Positions 17,517 through 27,478 of a DNA stretch of 64,000 nt are shown piece by piece. The position numbers and the translations under genes were made by a program. Under the pieces are notes generated by a model. The model ran no database searches. It was given only the letters and a program-made list of their open reading frames with translations, and had not been told where the DNA came from. This stretch comes from Peptoniphilus sp034090345 (lineage in GTDB: Bacteria > Bacillota > Clostridia > Tissierellales > Peptoniphilaceae). The first letter of the stretch is position 1. Each line of letters begins with the position of its first letter. Location: positions 1 through 64,000 of the forward strand of contig NZ_JAXDSS010000015.1 of NCBI RefSeq assembly GCF_034090345.1, given 5' to 3'.

Positions 17517-18599
17517 ATGTTGGATTTCGATATGGACCATGACGAATTTGCAAAAATTAAAGTTGTGGGCGTAGGCGGCGGTGGAAATAACGCTGTAAAC
17601 CGTATGATTAATGCGGGAGTAAAAGGTGTTGAATATATTGTAGCTAACACTGATAGACAAGCTTTAAAAAATGCATTAGCTGAAAATAAAATACAAATTG
17701 GAGAAAAATTAACAAAAGGATTAGGAGCTGGAGCTGACCCTGATGTTGGAGAATCAGCAGCTGAAGAGTCTAGAGATGAAATTAGAGAATCTTTAGAAGG
17801 AGCTGATATGGTATTTATCACTGCCGGAATGGGCGGTGGAACTGGTACAGGAGCTGCTCCTGTAATTGCAGATGTTGCAAAAGAAATGGGTCTTTTAACT
17901 GTTGGTGTAGTTACAAAACCATTTACATTTGAAGGTCATAAGAGAGCAAAATCAGCAGAACGTGGAATTAATGCACTTAAGGGAGTTGTAGATACACTTG
18001 TAATTATTCCGAACGACAGACTTTTATCTATTTCAGATAAAAAGACTAGTTTTTCAAAAGCATTTGAAATGGCAGATGATATCTTAAAGCAAGGTATTCA
18101 AGGTATATCTGATTTGATTTCAGTACCTAATCTAATTAACTTAGACTTTGCCGATGTCAAGACAATTATGTATGATAAAGGTGTAGCACACATGGGTATT
18201 GGTATTGCTTCAGGAGACGACAGAGCTCAAGAAGCTGCTAAGATGGCAATTAACTCTCCACTTCTTGAAACTTCAATTCAAGGTGCAAAATCTGTACTTC
18301 TTAACATTACAGCAGGTAATGATTTAGGAATTTTTGAAGTTAATGAAGCGGCTGATTTAATACGTGATTGTGTAGATGAAGATGCCAACATAATCTTTGG
18401 TGCAGGAATTGATGAAACACTTAAAGATGCGGTTAAGATTACTGTAATAGCTACTGAGTTTGATCAATATAGGGAAGAAAAAACAAAGACATCTTCTTCA
18501 TTTCCAAGAACTGAGTTTAAAAGAGAAACTGAAAAGGCTAGTGAAAAAGATAGTGGGGATCTTAAAATTCCACCATTTTTAAGAAATATAAGAAAGTAG
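17517..18599 (+). CDS. ftsZ: Cell division GTPase FtsZ
   Basis: 360 aa tubulin homologue that forms the cytokinetic ring. Nucleotide-binding KVVGVGGGGNNAVNRM, the tubulin signature GGGTGTG (106-112) and the T7-loop region are intact, and the end GDLKIPPFLRNIRK is the conserved C-terminal peptide that binds FtsA or SepF. AGGAGG ends at 17510, directly abutting an ATG at 17511, so ATG 17517 with 6-nt spacing is the better start. It has its own promoter and terminator. Confidence 0.96.
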   Translation: MLDFDMDHDEFAKIKVVGVGGGGNNAVNRMINAGVKGVEYIVANTDRQALKNALAENKIQIGEKLTKGLGAGADPDVGESAAEESRDEIRESLEGADMVFITAGMGGGTGTGAAPVIADVAKEMGLLTVGVVTKPFTFEGHKRAKSAERGINALKGVVDTLVIIPNDRLLSISDKKTSFSKAFEMADDILKQGIQGISDLISVPNLINLDFADVKTIMYDKGVAHMGIGIASGDDRAQEAAKMAINSPLLETSIQGAKSVLLNITAGNDLGIFEVNEAADLIRDCVDEDANIIFGAGIDETLKDAVKITVIATEFDQYREEKTKTSSSFPRTEFKRETEKASEKDSGDLKIPPFLRNIRK

Positions 18600-18628
18600 T
18601 ACCTCATCTTAGATGAGGTCTTTTTTTT
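18600..18628 (+). terminator. Terminator after ftsZ
   Basis: Perfect hairpin ACCTCATC (18601-18608), a 3-nt loop and GATGAGGT (18612-18619), followed by C and eight T. It begins right after the ftsZ stop codon and cuts nrdR off from the division cluster. Confidence 0.93.
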
Positions 18629-18648
18629 AATAAATTCGGAGGTTAATT

Positions 18649-19107
18649 ATGAAGTGTCCACATTGCGGATATGGCGATTCAAAAGTTTTAGATTCAAGGC
18701 CTACAGATGAAGGTAATGCAATAAGGAGAAGGAGAGAATGCAATAAGTGTAAAAATAGGTTCACCACATATGAAAAAATAGAGGAGACACCTATTATGGT
18801 AATTAAAAAAGATGGAACTCGTGAAACATTTGATGTATCTAAAATAATAAAGGGAATGATTAAGTCTGTAGAAAAAAGGCCTGTTTCTGCAGAAGATATT
18901 GAAAAAGCGGCATGGAATATTGAACGGGAAGTAAATAACTCATTTAAAGGAGAAATAACTTCGAATGAAATAGGAGATTTGGTAATGCGAGAACTCAAAG
19001 ATTTAGATGAAGTTTCTTATATAAGATTTGCATCTGTATACAGACAATTTAAAGATGTTGAGAGCTTTTTTATTGAGTTGGAGGAAATAATAAAGAATAG
19101 AAAGTGA
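18649..19107 (+). CDS. nrdR: Transcriptional repressor NrdR
   Basis: 152 aa. An N-terminal zinc ribbon (Cys3, Cys6, Cys31, Cys34; RRRRECNKC) is followed by an ATP-cone domain (about 49-139; MVIKKDGTRETFD). NrdR senses ATP/dATP and represses ribonucleotide reductase genes. GGAGG precedes the ATG. It is coupled to rarA by a TGATG overlap. No ribonucleotide reductase gene is in the window. Confidence 0.95.
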   Translation: MKCPHCGYGDSKVLDSRPTDEGNAIRRRRECNKCKNRFTTYEKIEETPIMVIKKDGTRETFDVSKIIKGMIKSVEKRPVSAEDIEKAAWNIEREVNNSFKGEITSNEIGDLVMRELKDLDEVSYIRFASVYRQFKDVESFFIELEEIIKNRK

Positions 19108-20408
19108 TGGATTTATTTAGTTTGAACTTAGAAAATAATTTAGAGGATAAACAACCTTTAGCTTCAAAAATGAGACCTAAGAGGTTAGAAGACTTCATAG
19201 GACAAAAACATTTAGTTGGAAGGGGAAAGTATCTTGAAAGAGTAATAAAATCGGATAGAGTTCCATCGATAATATTTTATGGGCCACCAGGAGTTGGTAA
19301 GACAACACTTGCCGAAATTATAGCTATAACTACAAATAAACAATTTTTAAGACTCTCAGCAGTTACTTCAAATTTGAAAGAATTGAGAGAAACTTTGACT
19401 ACAGCTGAAGACTCTCTAAAATTTGAAAATATTAACTCTATATTATTTATAGATGAGATACACAGATTCAATAAGACTCAGCAAGATGCATTACTACCAT
19501 TTGTTGAAAAAGGAATAATAACATTAATAGGAGCAACTACAGAAAATCCATATTTTGAAGTGAATAGAGCTCTGATATCTAGATGTCAAATTTTGAACTT
19601 AAATCCCTTGTCAGTTGATGAAATTGAAGAGTTGATAAGAATGACATTAAAAAAAGAAAAAGCTTTTAATGGTCTCAATGTGCAAATAGATGAAGAAGCG
19701 ATAAATTTTTTAGCTGAAGTTTGCTCGGGGGATGCAAGGCTTGCACTTAATTCTTTAGAAATAGCTGTATTTTCTACTGATTCCGTAGACGGAATAGTTA
19801 GTGTAACGGTTGAGGATGTAGAAAACTGTATTCTAAAGAAAAACTTAGTTTATGATAAAAATGGAAACAATCACTATGATGTAATTTCTGCATTTATAAA
19901 ATCTGTTAGGGGTTCAGATCCGGATGCGGCTATATTTTATCTGGCGAAGATGCTTGAATCAGGAGAAGACCCAAAATTTATAGCAAGAAGACTTATTATT
20001 TTAGCTTCAGAAGACATATCTAATGCAGACCCAATGGGTTTAGTGTTGGCTAATGCAGCTTTTGATGCAGTAAATGTTATAGGAATGCCTGAATGTAGAA
20101 TAAATTTAGCTCAAGTAACCGCTTATCTTGCTTGTGCACCTAAGTCGAATGCAGCTTATCTTGCAATAAATGAGGCATTGGAAGATGTAAAAAAGGGAAA
20201 TTACACTGTGCCTATGCATTTAAGAGACAGGCATTCTCCAAATATAGATGAGAGCAAAAAATATATTTATCCACACAATTTTCCCAATGGATATGTTGAA
20301 CAAAGGTATCTCCCGGAGGAGATTAATAAAATTTATTACCATCCAACAGAGCATGGCTATGAAGAAAAATTTAATAAATTTTTATCTAAAATCAAACATT
20401 ATAAATAG
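19107..20408 (+). CDS. rarA: Replication-associated AAA ATPase RarA/MgsA
   Basis: 433 aa clamp-loader-like ATPase. Motifs: RPKRLEDFIGQKHLVG, Walker A GPPGVGKTT (59-67), Walker B LFIDEIHRFNKTQQDAL, sensor GATTENPYFEVN, and the C-terminal tetramerisation region (RHSPNIDESKKYIYPHNFPNGYVEQRYLP in part). It acts at stalled replication forks. The start is ATG 19107, overlapping the nrdR stop by one base, rather than GTG 19104. Confidence 0.93.
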   Translation: MDLFSLNLENNLEDKQPLASKMRPKRLEDFIGQKHLVGRGKYLERVIKSDRVPSIIFYGPPGVGKTTLAEIIAITTNKQFLRLSAVTSNLKELRETLTTAEDSLKFENINSILFIDEIHRFNKTQQDALLPFVEKGIITLIGATTENPYFEVNRALISRCQILNLNPLSVDEIEELIRMTLKKEKAFNGLNVQIDEEAINFLAEVCSGDARLALNSLEIAVFSTDSVDGIVSVTVEDVENCILKKNLVYDKNGNNHYDVISAFIKSVRGSDPDAAIFYLAKMLESGEDPKFIARRLIILASEDISNADPMGLVLANAAFDAVNVIGMPECRINLAQVTAYLACAPKSNAAYLAINEALEDVKKGNYTVPMHLRDRHSPNIDESKKYIYPHNFPNGYVEQRYLPEEINKIYYHPTEHGYEEKFNKFLSKIKHYK

Positions 20409-20416
20409 CCCTGAAA

Positions 20417-20445
20417 TTGACAAAATCACAGTATTTGTCTATAAT
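20417..20445 (+). promoter_or_regulatory. Consensus promoter of asnS-leuS
   Basis: TTGACA (20417-20422), a 17-nt spacer and TATAAT (20440-20445): a perfect sigma-A consensus with optimal spacing, 8 nt after the rarA stop. It shows that asnS begins downstream at ATG 20474 rather than at an in-frame TTG inside the -35 box. No T-box leader is visible. Confidence 0.93.
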
Positions 20446-20473
20446 GAAATACATTGTTACGATAGGAGGAAGT

Positions 20474-21859
20474 ATGAAATTAACAGTTAGAGAAGTTTTA
20501 AAAAACAGTAAAAATTATTTGAATAAAGAAATTGTAATTGAAGGTTGGATTAAGACAAGTAGAGCATCTAAGAATTTTGGTTTTATAGAACTGAATGACG
20601 GATCATCTTTTTCAAGCCTTCAAATAGTTTATGGTGATGAAGTGGACAACTTCTCAGAAATTGAAAAGTATACTATCAGCTCTTCCTTAAAAATAGAAGG
20701 TACTGTAGTTGAAAGCCCAGGATCAAAACAAAGTATAGAAGTACATGCTAAAAAAGTTACTCCTATTAGTATATCAGAGCCGACTTATCCACTTCAAAAG
20801 AAAAGACATACTGTGGAATATTTGAGAACTCAAGCACATTTAAGACCGAGAACAAATTTATTTAATGCAGTTTTTAGAGTTAGATCTATAATTGCATATG
20901 CCATTCACAAATTTTTCCAAGACAGAGGATTTGTGTACGTTCACACGCCAATAATAACTGCATCAGATGCGGAAGGTGCCGGAGAAATGTTCCAAGTTAC
21001 AACTTTAGATTTAAATGATGTTCCAAAGAAAGAAGGTAAAGTAGACTTTTCTGAAGATTTCTTTTCAAAAGCTACTAATTTAACAGTCTCAGGTCAACTT
21101 GAAGCAGAAGTTTTCGCAGAGGCATTTGGTAATGTATACACATTTGGACCTACATTTAGAGCGGAAAATTCAAATACTCAAAGACATGCTGCAGAGTTTT
21201 GGATGATTGAGCCGGAAATTGCATTTGCCGATATTAACGTAAATATGGACATAGCTGAAGAAATGCTAAAGTATATAATAAAGTATGTTCTTGAAAATGC
21301 AGAAGAAGAAATGAATTTCTTTAATAGTTTTGTAGATAAAGGACTTTTAGAAAGACTAAACAATGTAGTTAATTCTGATTTTGGAAGAGTTACTTACACA
21401 GAAGCTATAGAAGTGCTTAAAAATTCAAAGGCTGAATTTAAATATCCTGTTGAATGGGGTGTTGATTTACAAACTGAACACGAAAGATATTTAACAGAAG
21501 AATTTTATAAAAAGCCGGTGTTCGTTACAGATTATCCTAAGGGAATAAAAGCTTTCTATATGAAAGAAAATGAAGATAAGAAAACAGTAGCGGCAATGGA
21601 CTTATTAGTTCCAGGAGTTGGAGAAATAATTGGCGGAAGCCAAAGAGAAGATAAATTAGAAGTATTAGAAGGGAAAATGGAATCTTTGGGAATGAATTTA
21701 GAAGATTATTCTTGGTATTTAGATCTTAGAAGATACGGTTCAGTACCTCACTCAGGATATGGATTAGGATTTGAAAGAGCAGTCATGTATATAACAGGAA
21801 TTAAGAATATAAGAGATGTCATACCATTCCCAAGAACGGTAGGAACAGCAGAATTTTAG
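20474..21859 (+). CDS. asnS: Asparaginyl-tRNA synthetase
   Basis: 461 aa class IIb synthetase. An N-terminal OB-fold anticodon-binding domain (about 1-100) is followed by the catalytic core with motif 2 (FRAENSNTQRHAAEFWMIEPE) and motif 3 (GYGLGFERAVMYITG). FWMIEPEIAF fits AsnS. Start ATG 20474 follows AGGAGG with 4-nt spacing. It charges tRNA-Asn directly. leuS follows after 8 nt under the same promoter. Confidence 0.94.
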   Translation: MKLTVREVLKNSKNYLNKEIVIEGWIKTSRASKNFGFIELNDGSSFSSLQIVYGDEVDNFSEIEKYTISSSLKIEGTVVESPGSKQSIEVHAKKVTPISISEPTYPLQKKRHTVEYLRTQAHLRPRTNLFNAVFRVRSIIAYAIHKFFQDRGFVYVHTPIITASDAEGAGEMFQVTTLDLNDVPKKEGKVDFSEDFFSKATNLTVSGQLEAEVFAEAFGNVYTFGPTFRAENSNTQRHAAEFWMIEPEIAFADINVNMDIAEEMLKYIIKYVLENAEEEMNFFNSFVDKGLLERLNNVVNSDFGRVTYTEAIEVLKNSKAEFKYPVEWGVDLQTEHERYLTEEFYKKPVFVTDYPKGIKAFYMKENEDKKTVAAMDLLVPGVGEIIGGSQREDKLEVLEGKMESLGMNLEDYSWYLDLRRYGSVPHSGYGLGFERAVMYITGIKNIRDVIPFPRTVGTAEF

Positions 21860-21867
21860 GAGGAAAT

Positions 21868-24279
21868 ATGTCAGGTTATAATCCAAAAGATATAGAAAAG
21901 AAATGGCAAGATTTTTGGGACGAACATGATACTTATGTAACAAAAAATGACTATGATAAAGAACCTTTTTATGCATTGGTAGAGTTTCCCTATCCATCAG
22001 GACAAGGACTACATGTAGGGCATCCAAGACCCTATACGGCACTTGATATAGTTGCGAGAAAGAGGAGATATGAAGGTTATAATGTACTTTATCCAATGGG
22101 ATGGGATGCATTTGGACTTCCTACAGAAAACTATGCTATAAAAAACAAAATACATCCAGCAAAAGTTACAGCTGATAACGTTGCAAGATTTAAACAACAG
22201 TTAAAATCTATAGGATTCTCTTTTGACTGGTCTAGAGAAATCAATACCACTGATCCGCAATACTATAAATGGACACAATGGATATTTTTGCAATTGTACA
22301 AAAAAGGACTTGCTTATAAACATGAAATGCCTATAAATTGGTGCCCATCATGTAAAGTAGGACTTTCTAATGAAGAGGTTATCGGAGGACATTGTGAGAG
22401 ATGTGGAACTGAAGTAGTAAGAAAAGTCAAGAGTCAATGGATGTTAAAAATTACAGAATATGCAGAAAGACTTATCAATGACTTAGATGATGTAGATTAC
22501 ATTGAAAGAGTAAAAACTCAACAAAAAAATTGGATTGGTAGAAGCGAAGGGGCTGAAATCAAATTCACATTAAAAGATTTGGATTATGAACTTGAAATTT
22601 TTACTACAAGACCAGACACAATTTTTGGAGCAACATATATGGTTGTTGCACCAGAGCATCCATTAATTGAAGAGTTTAAAGATAAATTAGAAAATATAGA
22701 TGAAATAGAAGCTTACAAAGAAGAAGTTTCAAAGAAATCCGACTTTGAAAGAAGCGAATTAAATCAAGGTAAAACAGGAGTTGAATTAAAGGGAATAAAA
22801 GCTATAAATCCTATTTCAAATAGAGAAATACCTATTTGGATATCAGATTATGTGCTTATGACTTATGGAAGCGGAGCTATAATGGCTGTTCCTGCACATG
22901 ATACACGTGACTTTGAATTTGCTAAAAAATTCGGATTAGAAATAGTTCCGGTTATTGAAGGCGGAAATATTGAAGAAGAAGCTTTCACAGACACTAACAC
23001 TGGAATTATGATTAACTCAGGTTTTATTAATGGTTTAAACGTAAAAGAAGCAATTGAAGCTATGTTAAAACACATAGAAGATAAAGGCATAGGACACAGA
23101 AAAGTAAACTACAAGCTAAGAGACTGGGTATTTTCAAGACAACGCTATTGGGGAGAGCCAATACCTCTAGTTTATTGTGAAGATTGTGGTTGGGTTCCAG
23201 TTCCAGAAAAAGAACTTCCTGTACTTTTACCGGAAGTAGAAAATTATGAACCGACAGATGATGGAGAAAGTCCGCTTTCAAATATAGATTCATGGGTTAA
23301 TACTACTTGCCCTCATTGTGGAAAACCTGCAAAACGTGAAACAGATACTATGCCGCAATGGGCCGGATCTTCTTGGTACTATCTAAGATATACAGACCCT
23401 AAAAATGATAATTCATTGGCTGATCCTGAAGCTCTTAAATATTGGACTCCTGTTAATTGGTATAATGGCGGAATGGAACATACAACACTACACTTGCTGT
23501 ATTCAAGATTTTGGCATAAATTCTTATATGATTTAGGAATTGTACCTACTAAAGAACCATATGCTAAGAGAACATCTCATGGTATGATTCTTGGTGGCAA
23601 TGGCGAAAAGATGTCTAAATCAAGAGGAAATGTAGTAAATCCTGATGAAATAGTTGATCAATATGGAGCGGACACTTTGAGAACTTATGAAATGTTCATA
23701 GGAGATTTTGAAAAGAATGCACCTTGGTCAGAAAATGGTGTAAAAGGTTCTAGAAGATTTTTAGAAAGAGTTTGGAATCTTCAAGAACTTTTAACAGACT
23801 CAGAAGAATATACAACTGAACTTGAAAAGTCAATTCATAAGACAATTAAGAAAGTATCAGAAGACTATGAAAATCTAAAGGCAAACACTGCTATTGCAGC
23901 TCTTATGAGTCTAACTAATGAGTTTAATAGTTTTGGTAAGATATCAAGAAAAGATTTTAGAACTTTCTTAATGTTGTTAAATCCTGTTGCACCACATATA
24001 ACTGAAGAACTATGGGACGCAAATAAACTAGGCGGATATTTGAATGAAAGTAAATGGCCTATATATGATGAATCTAAAACTATTGATGATGAAATAGAAA
24101 TACCCGTTCAATTCAATGGCAAAGTCAGATACACTGTAAAAATAACTAAGAATGCAACTCAAGATGAAGTAAAAAAAGTAGTTGAAGAAGATGAAAACTA
24201 TAAGACACAAATAGAAGGAAAACAAGTAGTAAAAGAAATCTATGTGCCTAAGAAAATATATAATATAGTTGTAAAATAA
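21868..24279 (+). CDS. leuS: Leucyl-tRNA synthetase
   Basis: 803 aa class Ia synthetase of bacterial length. HIGH-type motif HVGH (49-52), zinc Cys cluster (CPSCKVGLSN, HCERCG), CP1 editing domain (TTRPDTIFGATYMV and GSGAIMAVPAHDTRD), second Cys pair (CEDCGW, CPHCGK) and KMSKS (581-585). The C-terminal anticodon-binding domain is complete. It is cotranscribed with asnS, with no separate leader, unlike many T-box-controlled leuS genes. Confidence 0.96.
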   Translation: MSGYNPKDIEKKWQDFWDEHDTYVTKNDYDKEPFYALVEFPYPSGQGLHVGHPRPYTALDIVARKRRYEGYNVLYPMGWDAFGLPTENYAIKNKIHPAKVTADNVARFKQQLKSIGFSFDWSREINTTDPQYYKWTQWIFLQLYKKGLAYKHEMPINWCPSCKVGLSNEEVIGGHCERCGTEVVRKVKSQWMLKITEYAERLINDLDDVDYIERVKTQQKNWIGRSEGAEIKFTLKDLDYELEIFTTRPDTIFGATYMVVAPEHPLIEEFKDKLENIDEIEAYKEEVSKKSDFERSELNQGKTGVELKGIKAINPISNREIPIWISDYVLMTYGSGAIMAVPAHDTRDFEFAKKFGLEIVPVIEGGNIEEEAFTDTNTGIMINSGFINGLNVKEAIEAMLKHIEDKGIGHRKVNYKLRDWVFSRQRYWGEPIPLVYCEDCGWVPVPEKELPVLLPEVENYEPTDDGESPLSNIDSWVNTTCPHCGKPAKRETDTMPQWAGSSWYYLRYTDPKNDNSLADPEALKYWTPVNWYNGGMEHTTLHLLYSRFWHKFLYDLGIVPTKEPYAKRTSHGMILGGNGEKMSKSRGNVVNPDEIVDQYGADTLRTYEMFIGDFEKNAPWSENGVKGSRRFLERVWNLQELLTDSEEYTTELEKSIHKTIKKVSEDYENLKANTAIAALMSLTNEFNSFGKISRKDFRTFLMLLNPVAPHITEELWDANKLGGYLNESKWPIYDESKTIDDEIEIPVQFNGKVRYTVKITKNATQDEVKKVVEEDENYKTQIEGKQVVKEIYVPKKIYNIVVK

Positions 24280-24350
24280 AATATTGAGCCATGTTTATTT
24301 GCGGGGCCTATATTTAAATTTTAAATAATCTAAGTCTTGTTGCTAAAAAG

Positions 24351-24383
24351 TAAGAGGATCTTTGAGATTCTCTTATTTTTTTT
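24351..24383 (+). terminator. Terminator after leuS
   Basis: TAAGAGGATC (24351-24360), loop TTTGA, and GATTCTCTTA (24366-24375) form a 10-bp hairpin with one G-T wobble, followed by a run of eight T. Confidence 0.9.
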
Positions 24384-24449
24384 GTAACTTTATAACTAAT
24401 ATGGCATAAAAGTCTCATGTGAGTTATAATTGTTAAAATGAGGTGAACT

Positions 24450-25325
24450 ATGAGAAGTATGACCGGATACGGAGTTGGAAGAATTGAAAATGAAAACTTC
24501 GATTTGAAAGTTGAAATAAGGTCGGTGAATAGTAGATTTACTGATATAAATATACGACTTCCTAAAATTATATTCAATCTTGAAGAAGTAGTTAGAAAGA
24601 GTATAAAAGAAAGAATTTCAAGAGGAAAATTGGATGTTTATATAAATTTAGATATATACAATTCTGACAATATGAAAGTAAAGGCTAACTTAGAACTTGC
24701 AAGAAACTATCATAGTGCTTTGAGTTCCCTAAGTCGAGAATTTGATATTCAAAAACCTATTGGACTTAGTGATTTATATTTAAGAGAAGGTGTACTTGAA
24801 GTGCATCAAGTTGAAAATGACTCAACTTTCTACAAGGAATCTATACTTGAGGCTACTAAAATGGCAATAGATACTTTGATAGAAATGAGAGAAGAAGAAG
24901 GAAATAATTTAAAAGAGATACTTAAAAAAGATAAATTTATATTTCACAAAATGGTTCGCAATGTAGATGAAAGAGCACCTAAGGTTATAGAAGAGAACTT
25001 AAAGAAAATTGAAGATAAAATAAAATCTATCATAAGTGAAGAAAAATTAGACATTCAAAGGCTTACTACTGAAGCAGCTATAATGGCTGACAAGTTAGCA
25101 ATCGATGAAGAAATAGGAAGGCTTTTCTCACATCTTTCACAATTTGATAGTATAATAGAATCTAATGAACCGGTGGGTAGAAAACTCGATTTTTTAGTTC
25201 AAGAGATTAATAGAGAAATTAATACTATAGGGTCTAAATCTACAAATGTTGAAATTTTAGGGCTTGTAGTAGATATGAAATCACAAGTAGAGAAATTAAG
25301 AGAACAAATTCAAAATATAGAATAG
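24450..25325 (+). CDS. YicC/YloC-family endoribonuclease
   Basis: 291 aa YicC-family protein, recognised by the N-terminal MRSMTGYGVG and EIRSVNSRFTDINIRLP, and a C-terminal domain with EINREINTIGSKS. E. coli YicC is reported as an endoribonuclease acting on small RNA. It sits before gmk and rpoZ, the common Firmicute order, though the small remA (DUF370) gene often found between yicC and gmk is missing. A TATAAT at 24425-24430 may be its -10 box, but no good -35 is visible. Confidence 0.9.
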   Translation: MRSMTGYGVGRIENENFDLKVEIRSVNSRFTDINIRLPKIIFNLEEVVRKSIKERISRGKLDVYINLDIYNSDNMKVKANLELARNYHSALSSLSREFDIQKPIGLSDLYLREGVLEVHQVENDSTFYKESILEATKMAIDTLIEMREEEGNNLKEILKKDKFIFHKMVRNVDERAPKVIEENLKKIEDKIKSIISEEKLDIQRLTTEAAIMADKLAIDEEIGRLFSHLSQFDSIIESNEPVGRKLDFLVQEINREINTIGSKSTNVEILGLVVDMKSQVEKLREQIQNIE

Positions 25326-25339
25326 AGGGGAGTGGTCTT

Positions 25340-25963
25340 TTGTCAGCAGGATTTTTACTAGTACTATCAGGTCCTTCAGGTAGTGGGAAAGGAACAGTTA
25401 GTCAAGCTTTAATGGAGAAAAATGACAAGATATCTTTTTCAACATCAGTAACTACTAGGACACCTAGACCTAACGAAGTAAATGGAGAAAATTATTTCTT
25501 CACCACAATTGAAGAATTTGAAAAAATGGTTGAGCAAGATGAATTATTAGAATATGCCTTTGTCCATACCAACTATTATGGAACTCCGAAAAAGTTTGTA
25601 TTTGATGAAATAGAAAAGGGCGAAATTGTATTACTTGAAATAGATGTTCAAGGAGCCCTACAAATTAAGAAAAGATATAAGGAAGCTGTATTTATTTTTC
25701 TTTTACCACCAACAATGGATGAATTGAAGTCTAGACTTATAAAACGAGATACTGAAACGGAAGAGGAAATTAATACACGTTTTAAAAATGCTTTTAAAGA
25801 ACTTGACTTTGTTGGAGAATATGACTATTTTGTAGTTAATAATAAAGTTGAAAATGCAGTAAAAGATATAGAAAACATAATTGAAGCTGAAAAGTTGAGG
25901 GTAAAACGTCATAAAGATATTAAAGCGGAAGTTATGGCAGAAAGAGGAGGAAATAAGGAATGA
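25340..25963 (+). CDS. gmk: Guanylate kinase
   Basis: 207 aa. P-loop GPSGSGKGT (11-19), GMP-binding STSVTTRTPRPNEVNGENYFF and the lid region RDTETEEEINTRF are visible. It phosphorylates GMP to GDP. Start is TTG 25340 after GAGGGG. It overlaps rpoZ by 4 nt (ATGA). Confidence 0.95.
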   Translation: MSAGFLLVLSGPSGSGKGTVSQALMEKNDKISFSTSVTTRTPRPNEVNGENYFFTTIEEFEKMVEQDELLEYAFVHTNYYGTPKKFVFDEIEKGEIVLLEIDVQGALQIKKRYKEAVFIFLLPPTMDELKSRLIKRDTETEEEINTRFKNAFKELDFVGEYDYFVVNNKVENAVKDIENIIEAEKLRVKRHKDIKAEVMAERGGNKE

Positions 25964-26292
25964 ACATTCCTTCATTTAATGAATTAAGGAAAATATCAAG
26001 CAGTAGATATGGGCTTGTAATGTTAGTTTCTAAAAGGTCTAGAAAAATAGTAGATGGAAATGACCCACTAATAAAAACTAAACATGAAAAACCGGTTTCT
26101 ATTGCAATAGAAGAAATTATAAATGGCGCTGTGAAATTTGGGAAACCAATGAGTGATAAAGAATATTCACAAAAAATAGCAGCACAAAGAGAGGCTAAGT
26201 TAAATAGCCTAAAGAATAATGATGAATCAGATGTTGAAGTAAGTAGTGAAATTGAAACAACTGGAGAAGATTTAATTGGATCTCAAGAATAA
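25960..26292 (+). CDS. rpoZ: RNA polymerase omega subunit
   Basis: 110 aa. Conserved core NELRKISSSRYGLVMLVSKRSR and PVSIAIEEIINGAV. Omega helps assembly of RNA polymerase by binding beta-prime. The last 35 residues are an acidic, Ser/Glu-rich tail beyond the usual core. It is coupled to gmk (4-nt overlap) and overlaps coaBC by 17 nt. Confidence 0.92.
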   Translation: MNIPSFNELRKISSSRYGLVMLVSKRSRKIVDGNDPLIKTKHEKPVSIAIEEIINGAVKFGKPMSDKEYSQKIAAQREAKLNSLKNNDESDVEVSSEIETTGEDLIGSQE

Positions 26293-27478
26293 AAATATAT
26301 TATTAGGTGTTACTGGAGGGATTGCAGCATATAAAGCTCCAGGGATAGTAAGCATATTAAAGAAAAATGGAGCTAATGTAAAAGTTGTGATGACGGAGTC
26401 TGCAACTGAGTTTGTAACTCCTCTAACTTTTCAGACAATGTCAAACAATGTTGTACACTACAAGATGTTTGAGCAATTATCAAATATGGATGTAGAACAT
26501 ATATCATTGGCAAAATGGGCAGATATGATCGTTGTTGCCCCGGCAAGTGCAAATACAATTGCAAAATTTGCCACGGGGATAGCAGATAATTTATTAACTA
26601 CTGTACTCAGCGCTAGTAGGTCAAAGGTTATGATAGTTCCAGCAATGAATACTTATATGTTAAATTCAGAAGCAAATATCGAGAATATGAGTAAATTAAA
26701 AAATCGTGGAGTAATTGTAACACAGACACAACATGACTTACTTGCATGCAATGATATTGGTGATGGGAAGATGTTAGAGCCATCACAAATTGTCGACTTG
26801 ATAGATTTTCATTTAGCTGAGAAAGATTTAGAAGGGTATAATTTTGTAATTACAGCAGGCCCAACTCAAGAGTCTATAGACCCTGTTAGATTTATATCAA
26901 ATCATTCAAGTGGGAAAATGGGATATGAGTTGGCGAAGGCGGCTACTAAAAGAGGTGCTAAGGTAATTTTGATTTCAGGTCCTACAAATTTAACAAGACC
27001 TAACGTTGATAAATTTGTGCAGGTGTTTAGTACACAAGATATGTATAATGCCGTAGAGGAACATTTTAAAAAAACTGATGTGTTGATAAAAGCAGCAGCT
27101 CCGGCTGATTTTAAACCTAAAAATTATAGTAAAGATAAGTTAAAAAAAGCTGATGCGAATATGAATTCAATAGAGCTTGTTCCAAATACTGACATAGCGA
27201 AACATTTCGGTTCGATAAAAACAAATCAAATTATAGTTGGGTTTGCGGCAGAGTCAAGAGATGAACTCAACTATGGATTAAAAAAATTAGAGTCTAAAAA
27301 TTTTGATATGATTGTTATAAATAATATAACTCAAGAAAATGCGGGCTTTAAGAAAGATATAAATACTGTAAAAATAGTCGATAGAAATAAAAATATTACT
27401 GATCCGGGAACAATGTCTAAAGAACAGCTTTCCCATGTGATATTAGACAAAGTATTAGAATTTTTAAAAGCAAGATAA
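26276..27478 (+). CDS. coaBC: Bifunctional CoaBC (Dfp)
   Basis: 400 aa. The N-terminal CoaC flavoprotein decarboxylase has GVTGGIAAYK (11-20), active His75, PAMN (122-125) and Cys158. The C-terminal CoaB ligase (from about 185) has ITAGPTQESIDPVRFISN and SSGKMGYELA. Together they convert 4'-phosphopantothenate to 4'-phosphopantetheine for CoA. Start TTG 26276 follows GGAGAAGA inside rpoZ. The 3' coding end forms half of a terminator stem. Confidence 0.94.
   Translation: MDLKNKNILLGVTGGIAAYKAPGIVSILKKNGANVKVVMTESATEFVTPLTFQTMSNNVVHYKMFEQLSNMDVEHISLAKWADMIVVAPASANTIAKFATGIADNLLTTVLSASRSKVMIVPAMNTYMLNSEANIENMSKLKNRGVIVTQTQHDLLACNDIGDGKMLEPSQIVDLIDFHLAEKDLEGYNFVITAGPTQESIDPVRFISNHSSGKMGYELAKAATKRGAKVILISGPTNLTRPNVDKFVQVFSTQDMYNAVEEHFKKTDVLIKAAAPADFKPKNYSKDKLKKADANMNSIELVPNTDIAKHFGSIKTNQIIVGFAAESRDELNYGLKKLESKNFDMIVINNITQENAGFKKDINTVKIVDRNKNITDPGTMSKEQLSHVILDKVLEFLKAR

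Noticed and set aside
20417..20473. In-frame upstream extension of asnS beginning at TTG
   Set aside because: The TTG is the first triplet of a perfect TTGACA -35 box; the AGGAGG and family alignment support ATG 20474.
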